Shown: positions 20,208 through 30,740, counted from the first letter of the stretch. The stretch is 64,000 bases of DNA from Arthrobacter mangrovi (GCF_026011795.1 NZ_BRVS01000004.1:310001-374000), one strand, 5' to 3'. The notes: generated from the letters alone by a model not told the origin. Program-made: numbers and translations.

Positions 20208-20852
20208 ATGACCACGACCCCGCGCATTCTGGTTGTCGACAACTACGACAGCTTCGTCTACACCCTGGTGGGCTACCTCCAGCAGCTTGGAGCCGAGACC
20301 ACCGTTGTCCGCAATGACGACGTGACCCTTGAAGAAGCCGCCGAACTGGCCACGTCCCGCGACGGCGTCCTCATCTCCCCCGGCCCGGGCAACCCAGCCG
20401 AGGCCGGCGTGTGCATCGACCTGATCAAGTGGTGCGGCGGCCGGGGCAAGCCGATGCTCGGAGTCTGCCTGGGCCACCAGGCGCTGGCGGAGGCGTACGG
20501 CGGCACCGTCACGCACGCCCCCGAGTTGATGCACGGCAAGACCTCGCAGGTGCTGCACCGCGGGCAGAACGTCTTTGCCGGAGTGCCCAGCCCGTTCACC
20601 GCCACGCGCTACCACTCGCTGGCCGCCGTGCGCGAAACGATTCCCGCGGAGCTGGAGATCACTGCGGAGACCGAGGGCGGCGTGGTGATGGGCCTGGCAC
20701 ACCGTTCGGCGCCGCTGTGGGGCGTGCAGTTCCACCCGGAGTCGGTGCTGACCGAGTCCGGCTACCTGATGCTGGGCAACTGGCTGGAGTCCCTCGGCAT
20801 GGAGGGCGCCGCGGCCAGGGCGGCCGAGCTGAGCCCGCTCATCACCAAGTAG
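20208..20852 (+). CDS. Glutamine amidotransferase, aminodeoxychorismate/anthranilate synthase component II
   Basis: This class I glutamine amidotransferase supplies ammonia from glutamine to a chorismate-using partner. The triad is visible: Cys87 in GVCLGHQA, His176 and Glu178 in HPES. DNYDSFVYTLVGYL is the typical N-terminus of the PabA/TrpG family. Its place beside pknB and crgA is the standard actinobacterial location of a stand-alone copy. No partner synthase is adjacent, so a folate (pabA) or tryptophan (trpG) role cannot be decided here. It is convergent with pknB. Confidence 0.88.
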   Translation: MTTTPRILVVDNYDSFVYTLVGYLQQLGAETTVVRNDDVTLEEAAELATSRDGVLISPGPGNPAEAGVCIDLIKWCGGRGKPMLGVCLGHQALAEAYGGTVTHAPELMHGKTSQVLHRGQNVFAGVPSPFTATRYHSLAAVRETIPAELEITAETEGGVVMGLAHRSAPLWGVQFHPESVLTESGYLMLGNWLESLGMEGAAARAAELSPLITK

Positions 20853-20896
20853 CTCCTGGAGGGGCCCAGCAGCCCGGCAGCGCCTTGCCGGAGCGG

Positions 20897-22861
20897 CTAG
20901 TTGCCGCCGTCCCCATCATCGTTATTGCCCGAGTTGTCCTTGGTCTCCGTGGGCTTCGGGCTTTCCTTGGTTTCCTTGGGCTTCTGCGTCGGCTTCGACG
21001 TTTCCTTCTCCGGCTCGATCGCGACGCTGATCGTGATCTCGGTGCCCTGGTCCACGTCGCCGCCCGCGGGATGGCTCTGGGCGACGACGGTGCCGGGGGG
21101 CACTACCTCGTTCTCGACCCGGACCACGTGGTACGGGAGCGCTACGGCGGGGTCGTCCTTCAGCAGGCTGATGGCCTCCTCCTCCGTCCTGCCCACGAGT
21201 TCGGGCACGGTGACCATGCCCGTGGAGATCACCAGGTCCACGGTGGAACCTGTCTTGACCCGCTCCCCGGCCCTGGGGTCCGTGCCCACCACGTTGCCGC
21301 GAGGTACAGTGGCGCTGTTGGCCGAAATGTTCTCCCCCGGTGTTACGCCGATCTGGCGCAGCATGTCGCGGACCTCGCCCTCCGTGCGCCCGCTGAGGTT
21401 GTCCGGAATTTCCGCGAACTCCTTGCCCTGCGAGACCAAAACGCGCACCTCGCTGTCCGGCAGCGCCATCGCGCCGGCAGCGGGATCCGAGTCGATCACC
21501 TCGCCGGCCGCGACGTCCTCGCTGAACTGCTCCTCGACGATGGGCCGGAGGCCGGCCCTGGTGATGGCATTGGCGGCGTCCGTCTCTTCCATGCCCGCGA
21601 TCGACGGTACGGCGACGGGATCCGGCTCGGCGTTCTGCAGGAAGCTCACCAGGAAGAACGCGCCGGCGGCCAGCAGCAAGAACATCGCAATGAGCAGCGT
21701 GGTGATCCAGGCCCGCCGCCGGGAACGACGGCGGGAGGCTTCTTCCGCGTCATCCTCCGGCTCCATCCCGAGGGACAGGGCGGCCGTGTGCTGCTCGCCT
21801 GAGTCCATGCCGGTGAAGCCCTCGTCGTCGTACGCTTCCTCCGGCGAGACGGCGGCCTCCGGGGTGTACGGCGCCATCCGGCCCCCCGCCTGGGGGACGG
21901 GAACGGGGTAGGGGGCCGCGCTCAGGGCGGCGGTGGGTGCGGGCTGCGCCGGCATCGCTTCGGTCCGCGCGTCTGCGGTACTGACGACGGCGATGCCCTC
22001 CTTGGCGCCTTCGAGCGCCGCTGTGAACGACGCGGCGTCCTGGAACCGGTCCGCCTTGTCCTTCTGCAGGCCGCGGGCCAGCACCGAATCCAGGGCCGCG
22101 CTGACCTTCGGGTTGTACCGGCTCGGAGGGTCCGGCTGCTCCCGGACATGCTGGTAGGCGACCGAGACGGGGCTTTCGCCGACGAAGGGCGGCCGGCCGG
22201 CGAGCATCTCGTAGAGCAGGCAGGAAGCGGAGTACAGGTCGCTCCGGGCGTCCACGGTCTCTCCGCGGGCCTGCTCGGGCGAGAGGTACTGCGCCGTGCC
22301 CAGGACCGCCTGGGTCTGGGTCATGGTCGCGGCGGAGTCCGCCAGCGCCCGGGCGATGCCGAAGTCCATGACCTTGACGTTCCCGTCAGGCGTCACCATG
22401 ACGTTGGCCGGCTTGATGTCCCGGTGGACGATGCCGGAGCGGTGGCTGTACTGCAGGGCAGAGAGGACGCCCAAGGCATAATCGATGGCCTGGTCGATGC
22501 TCAGTTCGCCGGATTTGATCAGGTCCCGGAGGGTGCGGCCGCTGACGTACTCCATGACGATGAAGGGGACCTTGACGTCCTGCGACGTCCCTCCGGGCAG
22601 TTCCTGCTCGCCCGTGTCGTAGACGGCGACGATCGCCGGGTGGTTCAGCCCTGCGACGGCTTGGGCCTCCCGGCGGAAGCGCGACTGGAAGACCGGGTCG
22701 CGGGCCAGGTCGGCGCGGAGCTCCTTGATCGCCACGGTACGCCCAAGGCGGATGTCACGGCCGAGGTGCACATCGGCCATGCCACCGCGGCCGATGAGTT
22801 CACCTACTTCGTAACGTCCGTTGAGGATCTGTGGCGATTCCACCGAATACTTACCTTCCAT
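20897..22861 (-). CDS. pknB: Ser/Thr protein kinase PknB with PASTA domains
   Basis: PknB-type kinases sense muropeptides or lipid II and control cell-wall growth and division. The kinase domain (about residues 15-275) has glycine loop IGRGGMADV, Lys46, HRDIKPAN (Asp148) and DFG 166-168. A juxtamembrane linker and one membrane helix at about residue 390-410 follow. The outside part holds three PASTA repeats, then a Lys/Glu/Pro-rich tail. It is the last gene of the fhaA-pknB operon; 27 bases separate it from pknA. Confidence 0.95.
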   Translation of the reverse strand: MEGKYSVESPQILNGRYEVGELIGRGGMADVHLGRDIRLGRTVAIKELRADLARDPVFQSRFRREAQAVAGLNHPAIVAVYDTGEQELPGGTSQDVKVPFIVMEYVSGRTLRDLIKSGELSIDQAIDYALGVLSALQYSHRSGIVHRDIKPANVMVTPDGNVKVMDFGIARALADSAATMTQTQAVLGTAQYLSPEQARGETVDARSDLYSASCLLYEMLAGRPPFVGESPVSVAYQHVREQPDPPSRYNPKVSAALDSVLARGLQKDKADRFQDAASFTAALEGAKEGIAVVSTADARTEAMPAQPAPTAALSAAPYPVPVPQAGGRMAPYTPEAAVSPEEAYDDEGFTGMDSGEQHTAALSLGMEPEDDAEEASRRRSRRRAWITTLLIAMFLLLAAGAFFLVSFLQNAEPDPVAVPSIAGMEETDAANAITRAGLRPIVEEQFSEDVAAGEVIDSDPAAGAMALPDSEVRVLVSQGKEFAEIPDNLSGRTEGEVRDMLRQIGVTPGENISANSATVPRGNVVGTDPRAGERVKTGSTVDLVISTGMVTVPELVGRTEEEAISLLKDDPAVALPYHVVRVENEVVPPGTVVAQSHPAGGDVDQGTEITISVAIEPEKETSKPTQKPKETKESPKPTETKDNSGNNDDGDGGN

Positions 22862-22888
22862 GTTCGCTTCAGCGCGGGCCTTCGGCTG

Positions 22889-24700
22889 CTAGCTTTCCGG
22901 GGTGGGTTGGGTTGTCGATTCCGAGGGCGTCTCCGACGGCGTAGGCTCCTCGGACGGACCGCTGGATACGACGTAGCTGACCGTGGCGCCCTCGGAGACC
23001 TCGGAGCCTTCGGCCGGGTCTACGCTCAGGACGGTTCCGGCCGGCTGGTCGCTGGCCTCTTCGCCGGCCTTCTGCGGGACCAGGCCGAGGGAGATCAGCG
23101 CCTCGCGGACCTGCTGCTCATCCTGTCCGGCCAGGCCGCCGGGAACCTGGATGGTCCCGGGGCCCTGGGAATAGGTGACAGTGATCGTGGCGCCGGGCTG
23201 GACGGCTCCGGCGGGATCGATGTCCAGCACCGTGCCCTCGGCCGCCGAGTTCTCCACCGGCTCGCCGCGCACCGCGAAGCCCATCCCGGACAGTTCGCTG
23301 CGCACCTGGTCGAACGGGCGGCCCTGGTAGGCCGCCGCGACCAGCTGGATGGTCTCCGGCGTCTGGGGCTGGGTGGTGGGTGCCTGCGTTTCCTGCGTTG
23401 GCTCGGCGCTCGTGGTGGTCGGCGAGGCCGAGCGGGAAGCCGTAGTGGTCCGCGTCGCGGGGGCGGACTCGGTTGATTCGCTGTCCCCGGTCAGCATGGG
23501 CACCAGCCAGGCTCCGAGCAGCGCGAAGAGCACGAGCAGGATGAGCGCCACGAACGGCCACGTCCAGGGGCTGCGGCGCTTGGGCTTGGAAGCCGCCGGC
23601 GGGGCTTGTTCGCCGTCGTCGTCGAGGTCCGCCTCGCGCCAGGCGCGTTCGGCGCCCAACTGGCGTTCGGCGGCCTCGGAGGCTCCTGCTGCCCCGGCAG
23701 CGCCTGCGGCAGCGCCGGCTGCGGCCCCAGCACCGACGGCGGGGAACTGCGACGTGCCGGAGTCGACGACGCGGGTGGGCGAGGTGCCGGCGGTGGGCAC
23801 CGGCGCGGTCATCGCGCTGGTGGGCGAATCGGAACCGCCGAAGAGCAGCATGCCGGGCACGGCCGCTTCTGCGGCGCGGATATTGCCCGCGCGGATGGCG
23901 TCGGCGGCCTCGGCCAGCTTCTCCGCGTTGGCCGGACGGTCCGCCGGATCCTTGGCCAGCATGGACATCAGCAGGGCGCGTACCGGCCGCGGCAAGCTCT
24001 CGGGCAGCGGCGGCGGTGTGTCGTTGACCTGCGCCAGTGCTATGGCGATCTGTGACTCTCCGGAGAACGGGCGCGCCCCGGCAAGGCATTCGTAGCCGAT
24101 GACCCCGAGCGAGTAGATATCGCTCTGGCCGGTGGCGGTCTGGCCGGTGGCCTGTTCCGGTGCCAGGTACTGCGCGGTGCCCATGACCTGGCCCGTGGCG
24201 GTCAGCGGCACCTGGTCGGCGAGGCGGGCGATGCCGAAGTCAGTGACCTTCACCCGGCGGTCCGGCGTGATCAGCAGGTTGCCGGGCTTGACGTCCCGGT
24301 GCACGAGGCCCTGCGCGTGCGCCACGGCGAGGGCACGCGCAGTCTGCGAAATGATGGAGAGCGTGCGGTCCGGCGAGAGCACCTTTTCGCGCTCGATGAT
24401 CGTGGACAGCGGCGGACCCGGCACCAGCTCCATGACCAGGTAGGCCGAGCCCTCCTCTTCGCCGTAGTCGAAGACGTTGGCGATGCCCACGTGGTTGAGC
24501 AGCGCCGTGTGCCGGGCCTCGGCGCGGAAGCGGTTCAGGAATCCCGGATCCCCCGTGTATTCCTCCTTGAGGATCTTGATGGCGACAAGGCGCCCCAGGA
24601 CCTGGTCCTGCGCCTTCCAGACCTCGCCCATACCGCCGATAGCGATACGTTCAGTGAGCTGGTATCTGCCGCCTAACGTGATACCTGATGTAGGCCTCAC
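22889..24700 (-). CDS. pknA: Ser/Thr protein kinase PknA-like, with two PASTA repeats
   Basis: This 603-residue kinase has Lys42 in [14 protein letters not shown] (Asp136), DFG 154-156 and the activation segment ending [12 protein letters not shown]. An Ala-rich linker precedes one membrane helix at about residues 395-417, followed by a Thr/Ser-rich stretch. Two PASTA-like repeats then appear ([20 protein letters not shown] onward and [19 protein letters not shown] onward). The mycobacterial PknA lacks PASTA domains, so this architecture differs. The start overlaps the pbpA stop by four bases. The operon context (rodA, pbpA, pknB, pstP) supports a role in wall growth. Confidence 0.93.
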   Translation of the reverse strand: MRPTSGITLGGRYQLTERIAIGGMGEVWKAQDQVLGRLVAIKILKEEYTGDPGFLNRFRAEARHTALLNHVGIANVFDYGEEEGSAYLVMELVPGPPLSTIIEREKVLSPDRTLSIISQTARALAVAHAQGLVHRDVKPGNLLITPDRRVKVTDFGIARLADQVPLTATGQVMGTAQYLAPEQATGQTATGQSDIYSLGVIGYECLAGARPFSGESQIAIALAQVNDTPPPLPESLPRPVRALLMSMLAKDPADRPANAEKLAEAADAIRAGNIRAAEAAVPGMLLFGGSDSPTSAMTAPVPTAGTSPTRVVDSGTSQFPAVGAGAAAGAAAGAAGAAGASEAAERQLGAERAWREADLDDDGEQAPPAASKPKRRSPWTWPFVALILLVLFALLGAWLVPMLTGDSESTESAPATRTTTASRSASPTTTSAEPTQETQAPTTQPQTPETIQLVAAAYQGRPFDQVRSELSGMGFAVRGEPVENSAAEGTVLDIDPAGAVQPGATITVTYSQGPGTIQVPGGLAGQDEQQVREALISLGLVPQKAGEEASDQPAGTVLSVDPAEGSEVSEGATVSYVVSSGPSEEPTPSETPSESTTQPTPES

Positions 24701-26148
24701 TTATTCAACACCGCCTCTAGGAGTTGCCGAGCGCTTGGACTTGTCAGTTGGGACCCGGTGGCCAGATCGACGTCTTCGATGACGACGCTCACCACGGCCT
24801 GCGGGTCATCCGCCGGCGCGAACCCGGTGAACCAGGAGTTGTTGCCTTCGCTGCCGGCCAGCAGCTCGGCCGTTCCGGTCTTGCCCGCGACCTTCACGCC
24901 CGGGATGGCGGCGCGGTTCGCAATGCCGCGGTCGACGGCGTTGACCATCCACTGCTGGATCAGCTGGGCGTTCTCGGCCGACAGGGAGCGCTGCAGCTCC
25001 TCGGGCTTCGGGCTGTCGAGGACGCGCAGGTCCGGTGCCCTGACGGTACGGACGAGGTTGGGCTTCATCAACATGCCATCGTTGGCGATCGCACTGGTCA
25101 TCATCGCGACCTGCAGCGGCGTCACGCGCACGTCGTACTGGCCGATGGCGGCCTGTGCCAGCAGGTCGTCGCTCATGCCCGTCGGGAACTGGCTGGCCGT
25201 GACGTTGGTCGGAATGTTGTAGGACTCGCCGAAGCCGAACTTCGCGGCCTGGTCGGCGATGGCGTCCTCGCCCAGGTCCATCGCTATCTGCGCGAACGGC
25301 GTGTTGCAGGACTGCTCCAGTGCGAACGAGAAGTCCGCCGTGGTCCGCGCACTGCAGCCGCCGTTGACGAAGTTGGGCAGGCTGATGTTGGTGCCCGGCA
25401 GCGGCAGTTCGGCAGGATTGTCCAGCTTGCTGTTCTCGTCATACTTGCCGGATTCGAGCGCCGCGGCGGTATCGACCAGCTTGAAGACCGATCCCGGGGC
25501 GAGCAGGCTCTCGGTTGCCGGATTGGTGAACGGGGACAGCCCCGGTACTTCCTCGAGCTTTGCCATGTTGGCGGCGACGTCGTCCGTGTTGTGGCCCGCC
25601 AGCTGGTTCGGATCGAAGCTGGGCTTCGACACCATGGCCAGGATGTTGCCGGTCTTCGGGTCCATCACGACGATCGAGCCCTTCACCCCGTCGGGAAGGA
25701 GGTCGTAGGCGAGCTTCTGGAGCTCAGGATCGATGGTGAGCTCGACCGATGCACCGGCGACCTGCGAGCCGGAGAAGAGCTGCAGGATGCGGTCGTAGAA
25801 GAAATCGTTGCTGCTGCCGGACAGTTCTTCGTTCATCGCCGATTCCATCTGAGTGGCGCCGTAGACGAGCGAGTAGAAGCCGGTCAGTGGACCGTAGAGT
25901 TCGGGCTCGTTGTAGACGCGCTGGAATTCGAACTCATCGTCGGACGACGGCACCGATTCGGCGATCGGGTTGCCGGCCACCAGGATGGCCCCGCGGTTCT
26001 TGTCGAAGTCCTTGTACAGGGTCCGGCTGTTCCAGTCGTTGGCGTTCAGATTGTCCGCCTCGAAGAACTGGACGACGGTGAGCGAACCGAACAGCAGGGC
26101 GAACATGGCGATGGCAATGATCCAGGTGTTGCGGATGGCCTGGTTCAT
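24697..26148 (-). CDS. pbpA: Class B penicillin-binding protein PbpA (peptidoglycan transpeptidase)
   Basis: PbpA crosslinks peptidoglycan together with the RodA/FtsW partner encoded just upstream. The 483-residue protein has one N-terminal membrane anchor (about residues 9-28). The catalytic motifs are SVFK (Ser220, Lys223), SCN (280-282) and KTG (423-425). The length is typical for the short actinobacterial PbpA. Four-base overlaps with rodA and pknA indicate coupled translation. Confidence 0.95.
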   Translation of the reverse strand: MNQAIRNTWIIAIAMFALLFGSLTVVQFFEADNLNANDWNSRTLYKDFDKNRGAILVAGNPIAESVPSSDDEFEFQRVYNEPELYGPLTGFYSLVYGATQMESAMNEELSGSSNDFFYDRILQLFSGSQVAGASVELTIDPELQKLAYDLLPDGVKGSIVVMDPKTGNILAMVSKPSFDPNQLAGHNTDDVAANMAKLEEVPGLSPFTNPATESLLAPGSVFKLVDTAAALESGKYDENSKLDNPAELPLPGTNISLPNFVNGGCSARTTADFSFALEQSCNTPFAQIAMDLGEDAIADQAAKFGFGESYNIPTNVTASQFPTGMSDDLLAQAAIGQYDVRVTPLQVAMMTSAIANDGMLMKPNLVRTVRAPDLRVLDSPKPEELQRSLSAENAQLIQQWMVNAVDRGIANRAAIPGVKVAGKTGTAELLAGSEGNNSWFTGFAPADDPQAVVSVVIEDVDLATGSQLTSPSARQLLEAVLNK

Positions 26149-27587
26149 GGTTGCTTCACCTCCCTGGTGTTGTGCGTTCGGTTTCCATCAGTGCGCGCCC
26201 GGCCCGTCGTGCTGCGCCCGCGCACTCCGGAGACGGGGCGCGGGGCGTGGCTGGCGCCGGAGGGGCCGGGGACGGCCGGCCTGCGGGCCGCATCGGAGAT
26301 CAGCAGCAGCAGCCCGATGATCAGCCAGTTGGCCAGCAGCGAGGATCCGCCCGCCGCCAGGAACGGAGTGGTGAGGCCCGTCAGCGGGATCAGGCGCGTC
26401 ACGCCGCCGATCACCACGAAGCACTGCAGCGCCAGCGTGAAGGACAGGCCGGTCGCCAGCAGCTTGCCGAATGAGTCGCGCGTCCCCAGTGCGGCACGGA
26501 CGCCGCGCGTCACCAGAAGGACGTAGAGCAGCACGATGGCCGACAGGCCGACCAGTCCCAGCTCCTCCCCAAGCGCGGCAATGATCATATCGCTGTTCGC
26601 GAAGGTGACGATGTCCGGGCGGCCCTGGCCGAGGCCCGTGCCGGTGAGACCGCCGCTGGCCAGCCCGAAGAGGCCCTGGACGATCTGGTGGCTGCCGCCG
26701 ATCCGGTTGTACACCTCGGGATCGAAGGCATTGATCCAGCCGTCGATGCGGGCCGTGACATGCGGAAAGAGTTTGAACGCCACGAAACCGCCGAAGACGA
26801 TCATCAGCAGGCCGATCAGGATCCAGCTGATGCGGCTGGTGGCCACGTAGATCATGACCATGAAGAGGCCGAAGAACAGGATCGAGGAGCCAAGGTCACG
26901 CTGGAAGATCAGCACGCCGATACTGACCAGCCAGGCCACGACCATGGGGCCGAGGTCGCGCCAGCGCGGTAGCTGCAGCGGGCCCACTTTCTTGCCCGCC
27001 AGCAGGATCAAGTCCCTGTTCGTGGATAGATACCCTGCAAAGAATATAGCCAGCGTGATCTTGGCGATCTCACCCGGCTGGAACGTCGCGAACCCCAGGT
27101 TGACCCAGATCCTTGCGCCGTTGAGCTCCACGCCGACGCCCGGAAGCAGCGGCAGCATCAGCAGGACGGCGCTGACAATCAGCGAAATATACGTGAACCG
27201 GCGCAGGACGCGGTGGTCCCGCAGCAGCCAGATCAGGGCAATCATGGCGGCGATTGCGAGCCCCGTCCACATCAGCTGGCGGGCGGCAGCGGCGTCCCCG
27301 GTGGCGATGTCCAGCCGGTGGATCATCGCCAGTCCTATGCCGTTGAGGGCAATCACGATTGGGAGTATTACCGGATCGGCATACTTTGCCCTGAGCCGCA
27401 GCACGACGTGCACGGCCAGCGCCACCGCAGCCAACGTGATGCTCTGGGCGAAGAAGTCCTGATCGAAGGCCCGGTCCTGGTCGAGGCCCACCAGCATGTT
27501 CGCTCCCACGCCGACAACGAGGGCAAGCAGGAGGAGCAGAAGTTCCGTATTGCGGCGGGACTTAGGGGCGGTTTGCAGTTCACTCAT
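26145..27587 (-). CDS. rodA: FtsW/RodA/SpoVE-family peptidoglycan polymerase
   Basis: SEDS proteins polymerise lipid II glycan strands and work with a class B PBP. The protein has about ten membrane helices and the SEDS signatures FQPGEIAKI and RIGGSHQIVQGLFGLASGG. It ends in an Arg-rich cytosolic tail. ATG at 27587 is favoured over a GTG at 27596 because AGGTGG lies five bases before the ATG. The gene overlaps pstP by 8 bases and pbpA by 4. By synteny it is the RodA-type partner of PbpA. Confidence 0.93.
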   Translation of the reverse strand: MSELQTAPKSRRNTELLLLLLALVVGVGANMLVGLDQDRAFDQDFFAQSITLAAVALAVHVVLRLRAKYADPVILPIVIALNGIGLAMIHRLDIATGDAAAARQLMWTGLAIAAMIALIWLLRDHRVLRRFTYISLIVSAVLLMLPLLPGVGVELNGARIWVNLGFATFQPGEIAKITLAIFFAGYLSTNRDLILLAGKKVGPLQLPRWRDLGPMVVAWLVSIGVLIFQRDLGSSILFFGLFMVMIYVATSRISWILIGLLMIVFGGFVAFKLFPHVTARIDGWINAFDPEVYNRIGGSHQIVQGLFGLASGGLTGTGLGQGRPDIVTFANSDMIIAALGEELGLVGLSAIVLLYVLLVTRGVRAALGTRDSFGKLLATGLSFTLALQCFVVIGGVTRLIPLTGLTTPFLAAGGSSLLANWLIIGLLLLISDAARRPAVPGPSGASHAPRPVSGVRGRSTTGRARTDGNRTHNTREVKQP

Positions 27588-29115
27588 TGGTTCCACCTAT
27601 GCACTCGGGCGGAAGGGAAGGGCTCGGCGTCGGGGCTGCCTTGGCGGACGCCGAGGCGCCCGGCGAGGCTGTGGCGGCCGGGACAGGTTCGGGGCAGTTG
27701 CGCCTGCTGGTGATACGCAATTCCTCCACGATGGTTTCGGCATGATCCAGGTCGCGGGCCGCGATGCCGGAATCAAGGCGCTGCTGCTGGTAGAGCGGAA
27801 GGCTCTGCAGGGGGATGTTGTATGCGGTGTCCAGCCGCGAAAGGTGGATCGGCCCAAGGTCTTGGGAGACTCCGTTGAAGATCGCGACGCGTCCATCGAA
27901 CTGGCTGACGTAGTACTGAGTCTGGGTCCAGAGATAGCCGAACCAGAGGACGGCTACGACCAGGAGGGACATGACGGCCACGAAGGTGGGCACTATCCAT
28001 CCGCGGCGCACCGGTGTGGTCTCGTCTGCATCGTCGCCGTCCGCCGGCTGGCTCGAAGCGGCCTTGTGGGTCAGCAGGGCGGCGGCCCGGCGCTCCGTGG
28101 AGTGCTTGGTGACGATCGGGATCTGGCCGGTGTGGGTCGCCAGCGCGGCCGCACCCACCAGCACATGCGGTTTGGTGGCCAGTTCGAGGCGGATGAGGTC
28201 CGCACGCACCGCTTCGGCGGGGCCTTCGGTGGAGCCGTCGGACTCGTCGGCGGCTGGGTCAGGGCTGCCCCCGCCGTCGTTATTTCCCTCGGGACTCTTT
28301 GCTGCAGGCGGAGGGTTGGCTCCGCCGTCGCGGACCGTTTCCACCGGATTGGCGCCGGCAGCCAGGGCCTCGGCCTCGGCGAGTTCCTCCTTGGTGGCTT
28401 CCGCCACCTCGATCATGACGACGGTGACGTTGTCCGGGGCGCCCCCGTCGAGGGTGAGCTGCACCAGCCGGTCGACGGCATCCTGCAGGGAGTCCGAGTA
28501 GCGCATCGCGTCTTCGATGACGTGGTCGGGTACCACCGTGTCCAGGCCGTCGGAGGAGAGGAGCCACCGTTCTCCGGCCTCGGCCGGATGGGACGCCAGA
28601 TCCAGTTCGGGGCTGGCATCGACGTCCCCGAGGACACGCATGAGGACGTTGCGGTGGGGGTGCACGTCGGCTTCCTCCGGCCGGAGCCGGCCTTCGTCGA
28701 TCAACCGCTGGACGAACGTGTGGTCCACGCTGACCTGTTCGAACACGTTGTTCTTGAGCCGGTAGGCACGGGAGTCGCCGATGTGGGCAAACTCGAGCTT
28801 GTCATCGTGCAGCAGCAGGGCAGTGACGGTGGTGCCCATGCCGGCGAGCTTGGGGCTGGTGCGCACCAGTTCGGAAAGGATCGAGTTGGCGGTCTGGATT
28901 TCGTCTGCCAGGACGTTGGCGGGGTCCTCATGCCCTGTGCGGTCAAGATGGATCAGGTCGAGGACCGTGGAGGCCGAAGCGACGTCGCCCCCGGCGTGGC
29001 CGCCCATGCCGTCGGCGACGACAGCCAGATGATGGCCGGCGTAGGCAGAATCATCATTCTTGGAGCGGGACTTGCCGACATCCGACCGCGCCGCATAGCG
29101 CAGAATCAGTGCCAT
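27580..29115 (-). CDS. pstP: PP2C-family Ser/Thr protein phosphatase PstP
   Basis: PstP reverses phosphorylation by PknA and PknB. The N-terminal PP2C domain (about residues 5-240) has the metal-binding motifs DDSAYAG, VADGMGGHAGGD, GDSRAY, SSDGLD and DNVTVV. A variable linker follows. One membrane helix lies at about residues 383-403, then a short extracellular domain with a Ser/Pro/Ala tail. At 511 residues it is about the length of the mycobacterial protein. It lies two bases after fhaB. Confidence 0.95.
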   Translation of the reverse strand: MALILRYAARSDVGKSRSKNDDSAYAGHHLAVVADGMGGHAGGDVASASTVLDLIHLDRTGHEDPANVLADEIQTANSILSELVRTSPKLAGMGTTVTALLLHDDKLEFAHIGDSRAYRLKNNVFEQVSVDHTFVQRLIDEGRLRPEEADVHPHRNVLMRVLGDVDASPELDLASHPAEAGERWLLSSDGLDTVVPDHVIEDAMRYSDSLQDAVDRLVQLTLDGGAPDNVTVVMIEVAEATKEELAEAEALAAGANPVETVRDGGANPPPAAKSPEGNNDGGGSPDPAADESDGSTEGPAEAVRADLIRLELATKPHVLVGAAALATHTGQIPIVTKHSTERRAAALLTHKAASSQPADGDDADETTPVRRGWIVPTFVAVMSLLVVAVLWFGYLWTQTQYYVSQFDGRVAIFNGVSQDLGPIHLSRLDTAYNIPLQSLPLYQQQRLDSGIAARDLDHAETIVEELRITSRRNCPEPVPAATASPGASASAKAAPTPSPSLPPECIGGTNE

Positions 29116-29117
29116 GG

Positions 29118-29603
29118 CTACGGCCTCAATTCAATGACCGTCTTGCCGATCCGGATAGGTACACCGGGTTCCACAGGCAGTGCACGAGTTAGCTGTGTAT
29201 CCCCCAGGAAGGTTCCGTTGGTGGAACCAAGATCTTCGATGAACCAGCGGCTGCCTTGCGGGAACAACCGCGCATGCCGGCCCGAGGCATAGTCGTCCTC
29301 GAGGACCAGCGTGGCCTCTTGGGCGCGGCCCAACAGGATGGGGCTGGCGGCCAGCGGCAGTTCGCTGCCGGCCAGCGGACCCTCGATCACGGACAGGCGA
29401 TGCGCCTGCACTTTCGGCGGGCTCGGCTGCTGGGCGGCGAGCTCGGGATTCTTGCGCACCTCGCGGGCGCTGGGCTGTCCGGTCTTGACCTTTTGGCCGA
29501 TCATCAGGTCGCGGCGCAGTGCTGAAACAATGCTGATGATCAGGATCCAGAGCAGGATCAGGAATCCAAAACGCAGGGCGGTGACGGCAAGGTCGCTGAG
29601 CAT
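29118..29603 (-). CDS. fhaB: FHA-domain protein FhaB (FipA-like)
   Basis: This 161-residue protein has one N-terminal membrane helix (about residues 7-28) and a C-terminal forkhead-associated domain that binds phosphothreonine. The FHA marks are ILLGRAQ, GRHARLF and STNGTF. In mycobacteria FhaB/FipA links PknA/PknB phosphorylation to division; the same role is inferred here from domain and operon. It overlaps the fhaA stop by one base and precedes pstP by two. Confidence 0.92.
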   Translation of the reverse strand: MLSDLAVTALRFGFLILLWILIISIVSALRRDLMIGQKVKTGQPSAREVRKNPELAAQQPSPPKVQAHRLSVIEGPLAGSELPLAASPILLGRAQEATLVLEDDYASGRHARLFPQGSRWFIEDLGSTNGTFLGDTQLTRALPVEPGVPIRIGKTVIELRP

Positions 29604-30340
29604 CAGTGTCCGCCGCTCCCCGCCGGCAGCAGCCGGAAAGTGATCCGGGTACGGCCCATGGTGATAACGGTTCCGTCGGAGAGTTCCTCGGGCTGTCCTA
29701 TGCGCTGGCCGTTGACGAAGCTGCCGTTCGTCGAGCCAAGGTCGACGGCGACGGCCGAGCCGCCCGAGGTGCGGATTTCCAGGTGGCGGCGCGAGACGCC
29801 GGTGTCGTCAATCAGGATGTCTGCCTCCGAGGACCGTCCCAGTACAACCGAAGGGGCGTTGAGGGAATAGCGCTGGCCGTTGATTTCCAGTACCGGCTGG
29901 AGCCGGGTCGGCTGGCGGGCTGGTGCCGGCGGACCCGCCGGACGTTGCTGCTGCTGGGGGGCCGAGCCGGACTTCTCCACGGATGAGTCGATCTCGAAGT
30001 CGCCGGACTTGAGGCTTTCGTCTTCGTTGAACGAGACGCGCACCGGCCCCTGCAGTGTGTACTTCTGGCTATTGACGTGATTGATAACCACGTCGCAGAG
30101 CTCTTCCGCCAAGGTAGCGCCCCACTGCTGCGCAATCGAATAGTCGGATCCGCTGAGCCTGATGTCGAAGACGTTAGGAGCGAGGGTGCGTCCTTGGGCC
30201 AGCGTGATCGAGTGGTTGTCCAGTTCCCGGCGCAGCCGGCTGGCGATTTCCACCGGCTGGACCTGGTTCTTGCCACCCACGGAGAAGGCGCCGCGGACCA
30301 TCTTTTCGATGCCACGTTCCACGTTGTCCAGTAAGCCCAC
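29603..30340 (-). CDS. fhaA: DUF3662 and FHA-domain protein FhaA
   Basis: FhaA combines an N-terminal DUF3662 domain (about residues 1-115, GLLDNVERGIEKMVRG) with a Pro/Gln-rich linker and a C-terminal FHA domain (VLGRSSEADILID, SRRHLEI, STNGSFVNG). In mycobacteria FhaA is a PknB partner that restrains peptidoglycan synthesis by binding the MviN system. GTG at 30340 is chosen because GAGAGGAGG lies 8 bases upstream; an earlier in-frame start at 30379 lacks such a site. It is the first gene of the seven-gene wall and phosphorylation operon. Confidence 0.93.
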   Translation of the reverse strand: MGLLDNVERGIEKMVRGAFSVGGKNQVQPVEIASRLRRELDNHSITLAQGRTLAPNVFDIRLSGSDYSIAQQWGATLAEELCDVVINHVNSQKYTLQGPVRVSFNEDESLKSGDFEIDSSVEKSGSAPQQQQRPAGPPAPARQPTRLQPVLEINGQRYSLNAPSVVLGRSSEADILIDDTGVSRRHLEIRTSGGSAVAVDLGSTNGSFVNGQRIGQPEELSDGTVITMGRTRITFRLLPAGSGGH

Positions 30341-30734
30341 TAGAGTTGCCTCCTCTCCGTCGTCGATCCGGCGCGGCATGGGCCGCGGGGCACGCCGCTG
30401 CGACGTGCTCCAAAACCGATACTACTTGCGACTCATCCAAATGGCCTTAACCGGCAACGAGCCGCGGTCCGAAAAAAGTGCCTGCCTGTGCGCAAGGTCA
30501 CGTGGCGATTCCAGGCCCGGACGAGAGGCCGGGGATGGCGGGCCCGCCGGGCCGGCGGCACCGAGGCCCTGGCGGGCGATGGTTGTATTCGGACCGCCGC
30601 ACCAGCTTCCGACCTGCGGGTTTAGTCGGGCACGCGCCTGCGGACTGCGCCGCACCCGTCTGTGGCGACCGGTCCCCGAAGAGGGGTAATCGCCGGCCCG
30701 GTGGCCCGATTTGGGAATTCCGGCGGGTTTCGCC
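30341..30734. other. Gene-free spacer between fhaA and tRNA-Leu
   Basis: The region has no convincing gene. TAGTAT on the minus strand at 30419-30424 is a possible -10 for the fhaA operon, about 80 bases before its start, without a clear -35. The rest is GC-rich and featureless to my eye. Confidence 0.4.
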
Positions 30735-30740
30735 TAGTAT
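30711..30740 (+). promoter_or_regulatory. Promoter of tRNA-Leu
   Basis: TTGGGA at 30711-30716 and TAGTAT at 30735-30740 are spaced by 18 bases. The leader between them and the tRNA contains a 7-bp inverted repeat TTCTTAC/GTAAGAA (30752-30758 with 30771-30777) ending 4 bases before the mature 5' end. Confidence 0.6.
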
